Shown piece after piece: positions 43,609-55,831 of a stretch of DNA of 64,000 nt. Positions within the stretch are counted from its first letter, which is position 1. Each line of letters begins with the position of its first letter. Below the pieces are notes generated by a model. That model had not been told where the DNA came from and ran no database searches. It saw nothing but the letters and a program-made list of their open reading frames with translations. The stretch comes from Thermothelomyces thermophilus ATCC 42464 (lineage: Eukaryota > Ascomycota > Sordariomycetes > Sordariales > Chaetomiaceae): contig NC_016473.1 in the NCBI RefSeq assembly GCF_000226095.1, positions 3,472,001 through 3,536,000 on the forward strand, given 5' to 3'. Made by a program: the position numbers and the translations under genes.

Positions 43609-44881
43609 CGTCAAAAAGGGACGCCCTGCTGGCAAGGGTTCAGCTGCCGCGCAATCACCTAGACCCCTGACGGGCAAAAGAGAAGGGCTTGTAGAAGGAA
43701 GTGCAACTGGCGTAAGAGCGGACAGCTTGCGAAACCTCGGCTCTGCCACTTGCAAAACGTCTAAACAAGTTACCATCCAATGGAAACTCCCCGAACGTGG
43801 ATGACTCTGCTCTTCGCCCCGAAAGCACAACGCACAATACTGGAAATGATCCCGAGGTATTTGGCTGAGCGAAAGGTAGCATGATGAGAACGAAGCGTAC
43901 GCCGCATCATAATGACAGCCAGCGGTGCATCTCATCTGCTTTCTGTATCCACTCTGGCTTCTCATCGGCCAGGTATCTCTCGTATCGGCATCCTGAAACG
44001 CAGTCTGCATGCAGACGAGATTGGTGAAGGAAAATCTGTCCCCATTGCAAAGATGGACGGGCTTTTCTCCTCCTGGCAGGACAGTGACACAATAGTCGAC
44101 TTTAAACCAGTGCCGAATTCATTCCGGAAAATCATTCTTGGTGCAGCTAATTATGCGCCAACGATGTGCAGCTTGCGCGTCTCCGCCGGGGGGGGGGGGA
44201 GACTTCTTCTTGAACCTAAAAGAAGTGAGAGAAGATGTGAGGCGTTGCAAGATTTTATCCTAGGTAAGAGACGGAGGAAAGTCATAAAATTGCAGAAAAG
44301 ACCCCATTCAAATTGAATGAAAACAAGAAGTGGCTCGGGATACTTGTATTCGAGACTTCTCTGTTCAAATACGTAATTACACAGGGCATGTTGGGAAACA
44401 GCAACCGTAGTCTGGTAATTAAGGTCCAGAAATTCTGCTTTTTAGGCAACTCCTCTGTTACGCTGTTCCCAGTTCTGCCTGTCTTGAATCCATGCTTCAC
44501 GTGTGAATCCATGTTGCACGCGTCCCAAATCCTAAGATTCATTGGAAAGAATGGCTAAGGCAATGCGGTATTGCAGCCGTTCTGCACCCTTCCTCAACCA
44601 GGTGCAGCCTCAATTAGCCATCTTACCACGTTTCCGGCCAAGTGCAGTATTGGAACATATCTCGACATGACAGCCAAGTCAGAACTGGAATTCGCCCAAT
44701 GCATTAATTACGGCGGGGAGATGGAATCTGCCGCAGAACGCAGCTTTGTCGTGGTGTTCACAGAAAAGGCTGCGATTTAGTATCCCCTGTAGTTCCTCCT
44801 TTGTCATTGTGCACTTGCTGATATTCTTTCTTCCAGACAACTTAGGCGTGTGTTTCCTCGCCACGTTCGTTCGTCGCGGCC
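43609..44881. other. 1.3 kb divergent upstream region
   Basis: The fasciclin and coiled-coil genes point away from each other, so both promoters lie here. A G-run occurs at about 44190-44199. Short frames on both strands carry no known motif. Confidence 0.45.
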
Positions 44882-46501
44882 ATGCCAGAACCGTACTGGG
44901 ACCCTGCAAATCTCCTCCAGATCGCCAACTCATACACCGCCCTCGAGGTTCAATGTCTCGGATGCGTCAAGCATAGTCATGCTACCCGCTGTCGAGAGTC
45001 TCTGACCGGTTCTGATGCCGCTACCGTCATGACTGAGCTCGGGCAAATGGCCACAATTCCACCAACCAAAGTAACGCACCACGATCTCGAGAGGCTGGCG
45101 AAGCTGTGTCTTTGTCGGGAGCACCGCACCTCTCAATATAGCCAAGTCTCCCAGAACTGGAAACCAGCCGTAGCCGGGGCCGCCAAACTCCACGAGCGCC
45201 TGACAAAGGGGCAAGGGAATGCAGCCACAGAGAACTCGCGATGGGACAATCTACTGCTGGAGCGTCAGAAATGTTTCGAGCTTCTTGGTGTCCAGAACGA
45301 GGACGCCGACCTGGCGTCGGAGCTCTCCGCTTGGCTGTCGAGCCACAAAAACGCAAAGTCCATGGTCTCCGAGCTGCAGGGCGATCTGGCAGCTGCCAAC
45401 ACTTCTATCTGCACTTTAGAGGATTGCCTAAGGGATCTGGAAGCCGAACTCCACCGCGCCAGGACCCGAGAAACTGAGCTGATCCAAGAGCGCCACGATG
45501 CTATTTGGCGGATCCAAGAAACCCGGAAAGCCGAGCACAGTCGCCTCACGGGAATGCTAAACCTGGTGAAAGCGGCGAACAACGACAGGCGGAGGTTTGA
45601 GAGCCTGGTTACTGCCTTGCGAGAGGAGCTCAGGAACGCTAGAAGCAGGTTGGAGCAAGAGAAAGCCAACACAAGAAGCCTCGAACAAACGGAAGCTGAC
45701 TTGAGGAGGCGGCTGGTTGAAGCGACCGAAACCAGCCCCCAAGCGAACTCTTTGTCGAAAGAAGAAAGCGCTCAGACGAAAATATTGGAAGAAGCCAAAG
45801 AGGAGCTAGAACGACGTCTATCAGAAGCAGTTCAGAATCTATCTTCGACTCGGCATTTGTTGGAGATCGAAAAAGCAAAAGCCGCGGCCTTGCGGGACAA
45901 ACAAGAGGATTGGGAGTGCCGGTTATTGAACGCGTACGCCGAGGGGGATCGCTTGTTGGCCGAGGAAAAGAGCAATGGGAAAGCTCTACAGAAGGCCAAA
46001 ACTGATCTCGAGCGCCAGTTGCACGAGGCCAACGTGAGATCGGACCGATTAGTCTACGAGCAACAAACCAAGATTAAGGTTCTCTCAAGCATTAAACACG
46101 AGCTGCGGCTTCGACTGTCGGAAGTGAGGGCACGCAGCGTGGCCGAAGCAAACAGATTCAAGCGAAGCTACGACGCCCTCTCCAAGTCTCACGCAACCGC
46201 TCTTGAGCGGGCCCGTCGCCTCCAGGCATCCCTAGACGCGTGCAGGAGTCGTGTACGACTACTCAAGGACGATCGCCTGTCTCTCGAGAGCGAGCTACGC
46301 CAATGTCGGGCCGAGACCTACCCTCTCCGCACAACTAACGAACATTTGCGGGACGAGATTGAAAACCTGAAGTCCCAAGTGACGACGCTCGAACAAGCGC
46401 TTTCGAAAACCTGGCGCAACCGCCTTCGTATATTCGCCAGCCCTCACAAACCCGACCACGCCACCCAGGATCCGCTCTCCGGCACCACGCTCAACCGCTG
46501 A
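44882..46501 (+). CDS. Coiled-coil protein with N-terminal Cys/His module
   Basis: Single exon, 539 residues. The first ~95 residues contain 'CLGCVKHSHATRC', a spacer and 'LAKLCLCREHRTSQ'. This C-x2-C ... C ... C-x-C-x2-H layout matches a module often seen at the front of fungal proteins, including some that carry a T5orf172/Mug113 nuclease-like domain. No such domain is visible here. Residues about 140-510 are almost continuous heptad-rich coiled coil, with repeated units such as 'LEEAKEELERRLSEA' and 'LQKAKTDLERQLHEA'. The tail is short and basic. I infer a dimeric rod-like, structural or scaffold protein; the Cys/His module may bind metal. No signal peptide or membrane segment. Confidence 0.8.
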   Translation: MPEPYWDPANLLQIANSYTALEVQCLGCVKHSHATRCRESLTGSDAATVMTELGQMATIPPTKVTHHDLERLAKLCLCREHRTSQYSQVSQNWKPAVAGAAKLHERLTKGQGNAATENSRWDNLLLERQKCFELLGVQNEDADLASELSAWLSSHKNAKSMVSELQGDLAAANTSICTLEDCLRDLEAELHRARTRETELIQERHDAIWRIQETRKAEHSRLTGMLNLVKAANNDRRRFESLVTALREELRNARSRLEQEKANTRSLEQTEADLRRRLVEATETSPQANSLSKEESAQTKILEEAKEELERRLSEAVQNLSSTRHLLEIEKAKAAALRDKQEDWECRLLNAYAEGDRLLAEEKSNGKALQKAKTDLERQLHEANVRSDRLVYEQQTKIKVLSSIKHELRLRLSEVRARSVAEANRFKRSYDALSKSHATALERARRLQASLDACRSRVRLLKDDRLSLESELRQCRAETYPLRTTNEHLRDEIENLKSQVTTLEQALSKTWRNRLRIFASPHKPDHATQDPLSGTTLNR

Positions 46502-47483
<982 letters not shown>

Positions 47484-48368
47484 CTTGTTTCGTTATGGCC
47501 GCTTGGGAGGGTGACGGTCGTGGTGCCTATAGACATGGCCAGGCCCACGAATGAAAGGAGGCACCCTCGTATATAACCCTAAACAAAAGCGCAGACGGAG
47601 GTGAGATGCCGGTGGAAGCGCGAAGTCGAGCCGAAATACAACCCGGGGTCGAGTGAAAAGTTGCAATTGACGAAATGCACCGGAAAGCTGGGACAGTCTC
47701 GATTGGCAGCGGTAAGGAGAGTAGGGCTCGGGAGAACGAATAATTAACCTACAAATAACCATATGGGCGGGGCGAAGTCGACAGTATTGTACGTACAAAG
47801 ACGACGGAAAGAGTCGCTGTTTCTCTGCTACGGGCGTGCGGGGCCGTGCGAGACGCAGGAGGTTCTTCGATGTGTCATCAATGGGTCAGTAGGTGGAATT
47901 GGTTGCTGTGCTGGTGACGACCTGTCACGCGAAAGGGCTGCAAGAAGATAAGACTCATACAGGAGTGCTCGGGACGAACGTCAAAACCAACTGATCATTG
48001 GTGGCTGAGCCCAGGTCTATCATACCAGGTAATTATTAGAGCGAGATTCCCCATGGTCCTGTGGAACGGGGTAATAGCGAACGGAATGCGAGCAAAAGTA
48101 TATACGTAGGGTATTCAACTTGACAGTGTAATTAGCTCGAAAGTTCGAAATCAGCGACGCCATTCCTTGTATAACTAAATAACCCGGAAGTTGAAGTTCT
48201 GCCCAAAACAACCCCTATTAAATACTCCGCCCACCGTGAACCTCATCGTTATTTAATTAACGACCTCACCCAAGCAAGCTCAACCGGCACAAATCAAAAA
48301 GATCACGGCCGATAATTAGGTATATATCCCACAGACAGACAAGACTCAGAGGGTGAAGAATCGCACAT
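47484..48368. other. 0.9 kb gene-free stretch
   Basis: Upstream of the gcn5 fragment and downstream of the phosphatase gene. AT-rich patches at 47740-47760 and 48180-48330. No gene is seen. Confidence 0.45.
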
Positions 48369-51300
48369 TCATTCACCTCTCCCCCGCTGGCTCAAAAACA
48401 ACTCTACGACCGCCCTCCTCCTCGCCTCCCCTAACTTTCGCTCCGCCGACGTGCCGCCGGCCGAACCCCTACAAACGATTTCGCCGAGAACCTCAGCCAC
48501 CCGTCTCTCTCTTACCCGTCGCTTCTCCAGTGCCGCCAACGCCACCGCTAGGGGCGTACCTGCTGCTGCACCTGCACCTGCACCACCCGCCTTGCGCACG
48601 AAACCAAACGATCTCCTTCCGACCCCGCCCAGGACCCCGCCAAGCGCCGCGCCCGCGCCCGCACCACCCTTCGGCAGGGACGCCTCGGCGCTCTTGAGGA
48701 CGGCCAAGTCGGCCTTTGACAGGGGAGAGAGCTCCGACACCACCCTGGCGAGGGTGGTGGTCAGGAAGACGAAGCAGATGTTGTGGTGGGGCGCGGACTG
48801 GAGGATGTCGAGGACCGTGGTGCGGTCGTTCTCGAGCGTTGCCTCGTCCGAGGGCGGACTGGCCGGGTTGGCGAGCGAGGGGATGGAAGGGGCGGCCTGG
48901 TCGATCCGGTTCCAGAGCGGGGTGGGAACGACGCCGTCGGTGAGGCTGCGCAGGAAGAGGACGAGGGTCTGTGCGAGGGACTCGAGCCGGTGGAGGGCGG
49001 GCGTTTCCGGGGCGAAGACGGTGGGAAGGGGTTGGTCTTGGTCGAGGGCGTCGAGGAGAGAGATGATGTGGGAAGTGCGGGTGTCGATATCGGTCGACTT
49101 GCAAGCGGCCTCGTCGAAGGGCCAGCCGGGGTCTGACGGGATGCTGCAATCGTCGAGCATCTGAGCGTCGGCTAGGACGCGCTGGGTCGTGGTTTCAATG
49201 GCTTCGGTCAGTCGGAAGAGCTCTTTGGGAGCCGGGCGGTGAACTGGGAGATCGTATGGGATCGCGCCTGTCCTTCCCCCCTTTTGTTCCGAGAGTGAGA
49301 GGGCGAATGCCCGTATGCCCCCGTCGGGAACTCGGATGAGCTCATCGACAGAGCGTCCTATGCATGTTGGAGCCCAGGATGCGCGGACGGGGATGAAATG
49401 GTCTCTGCCGTCTGTGACGCGGAGGACTAGAACGTCTTCCAAGGTCGGTTGCCCCTCGTTGAGCATCCGGGAATGTGCGATATCCGTGACCTGGGCTTCG
49501 AGCACAGCATTGAGCGTCTCGCCAGGTTCGAGCGTCACCTCCTTCCCCAAGTCCACGGATCCGGTGTCATCATCAGCAACCTCGGAGCGCACAAAGCATG
49601 TCGTTAACCATTGTACTTCCGCTAACTCGTCATTCCCTGAATCGTCGATTGCCGGCTTCTCGACGAACGATAGCTTTGCAGACACGCTGCTCGTATTCGC
49701 TAACGTGAGTGAGAAGGTGTACTTTTTCAGAAACACGACTTCCCCAAAATCAACGTGTGTAGGAGACTCAGAGCCGCCGCGTCGGGATCCACCTCGGGGA
49801 TCATGATGGTCAGCCACGATGGTGACTCCCGGACGCCCCTCGTTCTCTGCCCGATCCAGCGCTCGCGCCACTTCCGCGTGCACCTTGGATTTTAGTTCCG
49901 GCACGACAGCGTCGTAGTAGAGCGTGAAGATGGTGCTGACAGGCTTGTGATCCGATGATGTTATTCGTTGGTGGGAGGTGTAGAGCTCCAAGTGTATCCT
50001 GTCGTCCTCGGTTGGATCCGGAGATTGATCACAGCCGCCATCTTCGGCGTCGTCATATTCGTCGCATCCTAGGTCCTTTGCACTATTCGTTTGCTCTTCG
50101 CCGTCGTTTTCAGGATCGTACGAGAAGAGCACGTCGTCATCGACCGCCTCTTCGATGCCCCGCGCCTTCATCTCCTCGTCTTTTTTGCGCGCCTCCTCCT
50201 CTTCTTTGGCCTTACGCTTGTACTGTTCGATGTCATTGCGTGTGCGGTACAAGATACGGTCGCACCAGCTCGGCGGCCGGCGCTTTTCACTGGAGTCGAA
50301 GAGCGCAATTGTGCCCACATCGTACTTGTAGGTAGGCAGAAAGGTGATTGGTCCTTCGCGCCAGCCTTCGTGGAAGATCTTGCGTTCTTTGATAAGTCGC
50401 TTCAGCTGGTCATGGGGAAGGAGAGAGCTGAGCGTGGCTTGGAGGGACGCGGGATCCTCCTGCGGGTCCTGCGGGAAGTCGTCTGGGTCCGGAAGGTTGA
50501 TCGAGTCATCGTCGGCTCCTTTGGCATCAACAACCCTGTCCTCGGACCGGTCTTGGGGTTCTCGGTTGGGATCTCTGTCCGTGACTTCGTCACTGCTATC
50601 AGACGAGCGGTGGACCACGATGGGTTCACCCTCAAGCGAGCTCTCCCGGCGCAGCTCCCTCTTGGACAGGTCGTATTCTCCTCGAGTATGGAGCATCAGG
50701 AGCCGCCGGATGTCGTCGCCCGGAAGCCGGTCGAGGCGGAAGTTGAGATCACCGAACCAGAATGCAAAGTCCTCATCCCCAATCTTGGTCTTTTCATCCT
50801 CGGAGACGCCAGAAATGACGATAGGTTCGAAACGGGCCTGGTTCATGATCTGTTGGGCCTGGCTTACCCGACGCTCGAGATAATAGTCCTCAACACCGCT
50901 CGCCAGGTGCGAGTTCACGAACAACAGCTGGGTGACTTCTCCCAACACTATGCGGGTGCACACAGCCCCCTTGTTCCCCAAATATCCCAGGGCACCAGTG
51001 CCGACAGAGCTCGTGCTGACATTGCTTATTGTCGGCGCGATCTCTGGGGAGGCGTAAGCCAGCAACAGGAGTCCGGCCAAGTGCTCGACGACAACGAGCT
51101 GGTAGTCTGGTGGTAAAGCTGCTTCCAGAGCCGCCTTCCACTTCCCCATCATCGAATCGTCCGCGGCGTAGATCCAGGACATGTACTGGCTCGGAGCCGC
51201 GAGGTCATTAACCTCTTGGAGGCCAAGAACATAGAGACCGATTTTGCCACGTTCTGCAAGCTCAATCGGGATCTCGCCGCGGGAAGGACCATCGAAGCCT

Positions 51301-51575
51301 CTCCTTCCTGCCGGTCCATCATCGTCCGGCGGCTTTGACGATCCGAGTGAGGGGTCCAGACCTTCCCCATCGATAAACCACCTTGCAAGGTCCTTATCCG
51401 TGCCGGGACATGCAGCAACGTTCCAAGTGCCGACCTTTATTCGCATGCGATGCGGACGCACATACTCTGAGCGGCGGGCATGTGTAGTCTTGTGAAGCGA
51501 GTACGGATTGGCAGAAGACAGATCGACGACGACATCAGCGTTTGTCGAGCCGGTCGGGGTTCCCGATGAACCCAT
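48369..51575 (-). CDS. Inositol polyphosphate 5-phosphatase (OCRL/INPP5B-like)
   Basis: Single exon, 1068 residues. It removes the 5-phosphate from phosphoinositides such as PI(4,5)P2 and so shapes membrane identity and traffic. Family motifs in order: 'VGTWNVAACPG' (about residue 48), 'LGLQEVNDL' (117), 'LGYLGNKGAV' (197), 'LLFVNSHLASG' (217), 'FWFGDLNFRLD' (272), 'PPSWCDRILYRT' (about 430) and 'TSSDHKPVSTIF' (about 540). The catalytic domain holds two acidic inserts rich in Asp/Glu/Ser. After it come an ASH-like beta domain ('GEVVFLKKYTFSLTLANTS') and a helical C-terminal half that may be the inactive RhoGAP-like fold of OCRL ('LVLFLRSLTDGVVPTPLW'). The start at 51575 is the first ATG of the open frame; an upstream exon cannot be ruled out. 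Confidence 0.88.
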   Translation of the reverse strand: MGSSGTPTGSTNADVVVDLSSANPYSLHKTTHARRSEYVRPHRMRIKVGTWNVAACPGTDKDLARWFIDGEGLDPSLGSSKPPDDDGPAGRRGFDGPSRGEIPIELAERGKIGLYVLGLQEVNDLAAPSQYMSWIYAADDSMMGKWKAALEAALPPDYQLVVVEHLAGLLLLAYASPEIAPTISNVSTSSVGTGALGYLGNKGAVCTRIVLGEVTQLLFVNSHLASGVEDYYLERRVSQAQQIMNQARFEPIVISGVSEDEKTKIGDEDFAFWFGDLNFRLDRLPGDDIRRLLMLHTRGEYDLSKRELRRESSLEGEPIVVHRSSDSSDEVTDRDPNREPQDRSEDRVVDAKGADDDSINLPDPDDFPQDPQEDPASLQATLSSLLPHDQLKRLIKERKIFHEGWREGPITFLPTYKYDVGTIALFDSSEKRRPPSWCDRILYRTRNDIEQYKRKAKEEEEARKKDEEMKARGIEEAVDDDVLFSYDPENDGEEQTNSAKDLGCDEYDDAEDGGCDQSPDPTEDDRIHLELYTSHQRITSSDHKPVSTIFTLYYDAVVPELKSKVHAEVARALDRAENEGRPGVTIVADHHDPRGGSRRGGSESPTHVDFGEVVFLKKYTFSLTLANTSSVSAKLSFVEKPAIDDSGNDELAEVQWLTTCFVRSEVADDDTGSVDLGKEVTLEPGETLNAVLEAQVTDIAHSRMLNEGQPTLEDVLVLRVTDGRDHFIPVRASWAPTCIGRSVDELIRVPDGGIRAFALSLSEQKGGRTGAIPYDLPVHRPAPKELFRLTEAIETTTQRVLADAQMLDDCSIPSDPGWPFDEAACKSTDIDTRTSHIISLLDALDQDQPLPTVFAPETPALHRLESLAQTLVLFLRSLTDGVVPTPLWNRIDQAAPSIPSLANPASPPSDEATLENDRTTVLDILQSAPHHNICFVFLTTTLARVVSELSPLSKADLAVLKSAEASLPKGGAGAGAALGGVLGGVGRRSFGFVRKAGGAGAGAAAGTPLAVALAALEKRRVRERRVAEVLGEIVCRGSAGGTSAERKLGEARRRAVVELFLSQRGRGE

Positions 51576-54383
51576 GACGACATCAGCGACGGGTTCGCCG
51601 AGCTGGGCGACGGTGAGTCTCGAAACTGAGTATGCCTGTGGCGGCTAATGCGGCGGGCGCGTTTTGGGTTTTGGATTGGCAGGGTTGGTCGCGCTCTCTG
51701 TCGTAACAGACGGCGCGGCAGCTCCGCAACGATCGATCGAGGCATTCGGCGAGGTTAGAGGTTGATTCGAGCATCCGCGGGCAGAAGAAGAAGTCTGGGT
51801 TGAGGAGCCGGGGGGGAAATGTGCGAGGTTTATAAGGCATAAAGTGGCCACATGACAGCTAATTCAATTGCCGACGACTGTGGCTGGCAGGGGCAGCCTG
51901 TTGCAAACCGATTGAGCGAAGTGCGATCCGCGATGGCGGGTGGGTAGGCCGATGCCGTCAGCGGGCCGGAGCACGCGCGTGGGGAATGTGGGGCTCCGCC
52001 GTTCTTGAAACACCGACTCTCCGTCACCCGTGCGAGGTCAGCTTTGTAGTGTTTGCCATCCGTACTGTATGTATATACTGTACATATATACCTGCTGAGA
52101 ACTTGGGCACCTTGGCACTGATTTCGTTCACAGCATGCTGGGTCAATTGCCAGCGCAAGGCAACAGTTGTCAACCACAGCTCTTTCACTTTCTTTTCTCG
52201 CGCATTACTTAATACTACCTCTGACGTGTTAACCCTTGTCAGCCTAAGCAATGTTATACCTTTTTCTCGGAGACACGAGGGCAGAAAGGTCTAATTCCCT
52301 CCGACGGCGGTAAAAAATAATAATAAAGTTCTCTGAGCGTGGTGCACGCATTACTCACACCACAAGTGGGACGTTAGACGTCTTGTTGTAAGCACTATGC
52401 GACATGTTTAATAAATACCGTATTAATTATAGCATAGGTAAAATCACTATCGGTTAGAGGAGATGGCTAGGAAGGCTTAATAAATCGTATTGAGACTGGC
52501 GAACCCCGCCGATGGTGTCGGGGCAGATGGTCCCTCGCGCTCCTCGATGTGATGATGGACTCGCGTATGGCAGAGATATTGGTTGTCTGACGCAGGGCAC
52601 GATGATTTGCGTTAAGAAGGCTGGATGGACTGATAAAACGATGCAGATGATGCTCATTGTTGGAGATAATGAACACGGGAAGCTTTGGCCTGAGCGACCT
52701 CCGTCCCGGACACGGGCAGTGGTGGCCAGAGATTCGGGATTCCATGGCAACAACCGCCACGCTGGGGCTGGGATCCAATTGTGCATCCACACCGGGCGGT
52801 TCTGCTTGAAGGAGGAGCAGACGGCAGATAATCGTGGGGTTCTTTTGAGTGCTGTGGAGATGGGGTGAGCGGATATTAGGTATTTGATAAGACGACAAGA
52901 GTGCTCTCGTGCGCTGGTATTATCAATTGACGGAAGAATAAGAATGGTCTGACCCCCGAGTGTTAAGTTGAGAGCAGCCCGTCACTGCAACGCTGCAGAT
53001 CCAGACAAGGGCGTATACTTAGATAGCTCCCAAATGTAATTACATAGGGTGTTTAAAGTGTTGTCGAGTATGTATTTATCATATTCGCTCTTGGTTCACC
53101 ATCTGTCGCCATCGCACAAACTCATAGCAAATGGCTAATAGGCCCTGAAATCGATCATTCCATTGCCGAATGTTTAAGAGGAACCTAGTATTAGGTGATC
53201 ATTCCAATCGCCAGCCTGTCTTGGCTAATTATTAATACCTTAACGTTGCCATCTGATCGGATTCCGCTCCAATTGATAGGAGAGGAGCCTTCGAAGAGCA
53301 TTAAATGATGTCACGTCATAATTTTCGTTGTCATCAATAATGAAAGAAAAAGGCATCTCTGAGATATTTGCGAGCGGAGGTGCAAGAGAAGAAGCAAATG
53401 CTAATTAGAGGTTAGAAAGAGCCGAAGCTAGAAAGCAGGTATCTGGTCCTTTCTACCCTCTTTTCCTTCTTTACCTATCGCGCAAGATCAACGCCTGACC
53501 TTATTTTGAGGGGAAGGGAGGGAAGAGGCCCGAGCGATATGAAAATATAGGGGAATAGCTTGGTGCGCGTGTGGTAGAAAGAGAAGGAGAAGGCGCCCCA
53601 TCGCGAGCAGGATTCTTATTCGTTATCCAAAGTTTAGACGATAGTAACCGGGTATCTGGGCCCTCTTGACGGTGACGGTGGATGGTCGTTGCCGGCCATG
53701 CGGGACCACATTCTCCGTCTTGGGTATCAGGCAGCAGACCTTCTGAGTGGGAGGTTGCCAGTTCGAGGCAACCAAAAGAACTACAAAGAAGGCCAGCCCA
53801 GAGACTGCAAATGACAGCCCAGATGCTTGGCTCTGCCAGTCTAGGGATTTTCGGTAGGGCTACCGGCCGCCTTCTGCTACATACAATGCCCCGGGCCCCG
53901 GACCATAAGCCTCCGCTAACCAGGCAAATGCTGTTTTGGGAGTCGGCAACCCCTGCAGGATCTGGACTCGATGCCGAGATGTTGCATCGCGCCCTCAGTC
54001 AACCCGGCTTCTCTCTCTTCGAGCCCGCCTTGGCCATTGACTTGCCACCGAAATCGTCTTCCACAAAGAGATCCGGCCCAACATGCGCTCTAGATCGGGG
54101 CAGGACAGGGGGAAAGCAATGCCGGAGCGCGAAGGGAGAGGGGAAGGGGGAGGGGGGGAGCTGTGGGTTACTCTATGTTGAGAAGCAAATAACGGCAAAT
54201 CCGGAGTAGCAGCAGACCACACAAGATTAGCATGCTCTCATACATATATATATATAACTCTAGAGATATCAGCCGCCGTGTCGGTCACTCGTCCTTTGCT
54301 TCCACCCTCAGGACAGCATCCTCTGGTTCGTTGCCCCCGCTGCCATAAACAACCTTTATTTTTTTTTCCACTTCTTGCCCGCC
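51576..54383. other. 2.8 kb gene-free stretch, AT-rich centre
   Basis: It holds the phosphatase and AA9 promoters, which point away from each other. The part at about 52200-53400 is AT-rich without RIP-like extremes. A 175-codon frame at 53682-54209 looks spurious. A TATA-type run lies before the AA9 gene. Confidence 0.5.
54245..54256 (+). promoter_or_regulatory. Possible TATA element of the AA9 gene
   Basis: A TATATATATATA run lies 128 bases before the AA9 start codon, at a plausible distance for a strongly regulated secreted-enzyme gene. Position alone supports it. Confidence 0.35.
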
Positions 54384-55289
54384 ATGAAGGTTCTCGCGCC
54401 CCTGATTCTGGCCGGTGCCGCCAGCGCCCACACCATCTTCTCATCCCTCGAGGTGGGCGGCGTCAACCAGGGCATCGGGCAGGGTGTCCGCGTGCCGTCG
54501 TACAACGGTCCGATCGAGGACGTGACGTCCAACTCGATCGCCTGCAACGGGCCCCCCAACCCGACGACGCCGACCAACAAGGTCATCACGGTCCGGGCCG
54601 GCGAGACGGTGACGGCCGTCTGGCGGTACATGCTGAGCACCACCGGCTCGGCCCCCAACGACATCATGGACAGCAGCCACAAGGGCCCGACCATGGCCTA
54701 CCTCAAGAAGGTCGACAACGCCACCACCGACTCGGGCGTCGGCGGCGGCTGGTTCAAGATCCAGGAGGACGGCCTTACCAACGGCGTCTGGGGCACCGAG
54801 CGCGTCATCAACGGCCAGGGCCGCCACAACATCAAGATCCCCGAGTGCATCGCCCCCGGCCAGTACCTCCTCCGCGCCGAGATGCTTGCCCTGCACGGAG
54901 CTTCCAACTACCCCGGCGCTCAGTTCTACATGGAGTGCGCCCAGCTCAATAGTACGTTTGTCCAGAGGGAAAAAAAAAAGGAAAATAAAGAAAAAAAAAA
55001 GCGGCGGGACAGATGTGATGGCTAACATTGATACTTCTTCTTCTCCAGTCGTCGGCGGCACCGGCAGCAAGACGCCGTCCACCGTCAGCTTCCCGGGCGC
55101 TTACAAGGTACATACGTTGTTTAATATATGTTGCTATTTTCCGAATTACCGCCCCTGTGTAATGATTAATTACAACATTACTAACGCGGTCGTGATCGAC
55201 AGGGTACCGACCCCGGAGTCAAGATCAACATCTACTGGCCCCCCGTCACCAGCTACCAGATTCCCGGCCCCGGCGTGTTCACCTGCTAA
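54384..55289 (+). CDS. AA9 lytic polysaccharide monooxygenase (formerly GH61)
   Basis: Three exons: 54384-54951, 55049-55107, 55203-55289; in phase, 237 residues. Signal peptide '[15 protein letters not shown]' is cleaved before His16, which becomes the N-terminal copper ligand ('HTIFSS'). The second histidine-brace ligand is His99 in '[15 protein letters not shown]'. His171 in 'MLALHGA' and Tyr182 in 'QFYMEC' complete the active site. The enzyme oxidatively cleaves cellulose or related glycans outside the cell. It ends shortly after the catalytic domain with 'IPGPGVFTC'; there is no linker or CBM1. Cys54 and Cys155 or Cys185 are likely disulfide partners. Intron 1 is full of A-runs. Confidence 0.95.
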
Positions 55290-55831
55290 AGCCTCTGTGG
55301 CCCATGGATGGTCGTTGGCTAGACGTGTTCTTGGGTCATCATCGTGGTATCTCTCTTGCCTACGGTACTTCCTGTTTGTTGTACATACTCGGGAATCTCA
55401 ACAATCTTCCTTCTTGTGGACCTTCTGGTCACCTTGTCAACCCACCCGAAGCCGCATGGTCGGACTCTTTGTGATACATGGTTAGTGATCAAGGGGGTTT
55501 TGCTTTCGAACTTGGTCGCATTGTTTGGGAACCATGATCATCACGAACTCGAATCTGCCAAGTCGGACAATGCCATTGTCGAGTCTGTCACAACAAAGCG
55601 CCGAAGCATCCGTGGTCTTGCACCAACACACGCTCTTTTCCTTCTTTGACCCAGCAAGTCCGAGCCCGCACAGGGTACAAATAGCCAGCCAAACTCACCG
55701 CCTCCCGCTCCCAAACCAACATGATGACCAGATCGTATTCACACCAAGATTAACATATTTGCAACATTCTTGTCATTGGCGTGAACCCGTTACCTTGATC
55801 GACTTCCCCTTCTTATCCTTCCGCGTGGGAT
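55290..55831. other. Gap between AA9 and acidic hypothetical gene
   Basis: 3' end of AA9 and promoter of the next plus-strand gene. Open frames here have no known motif. Confidence 0.4.

Noticed and set aside
53682-54209. 175-codon plus-strand frame before the AA9 gene
   Set aside because: Low-complexity, lacks a motif, and its first ATG context and composition look intergenic.
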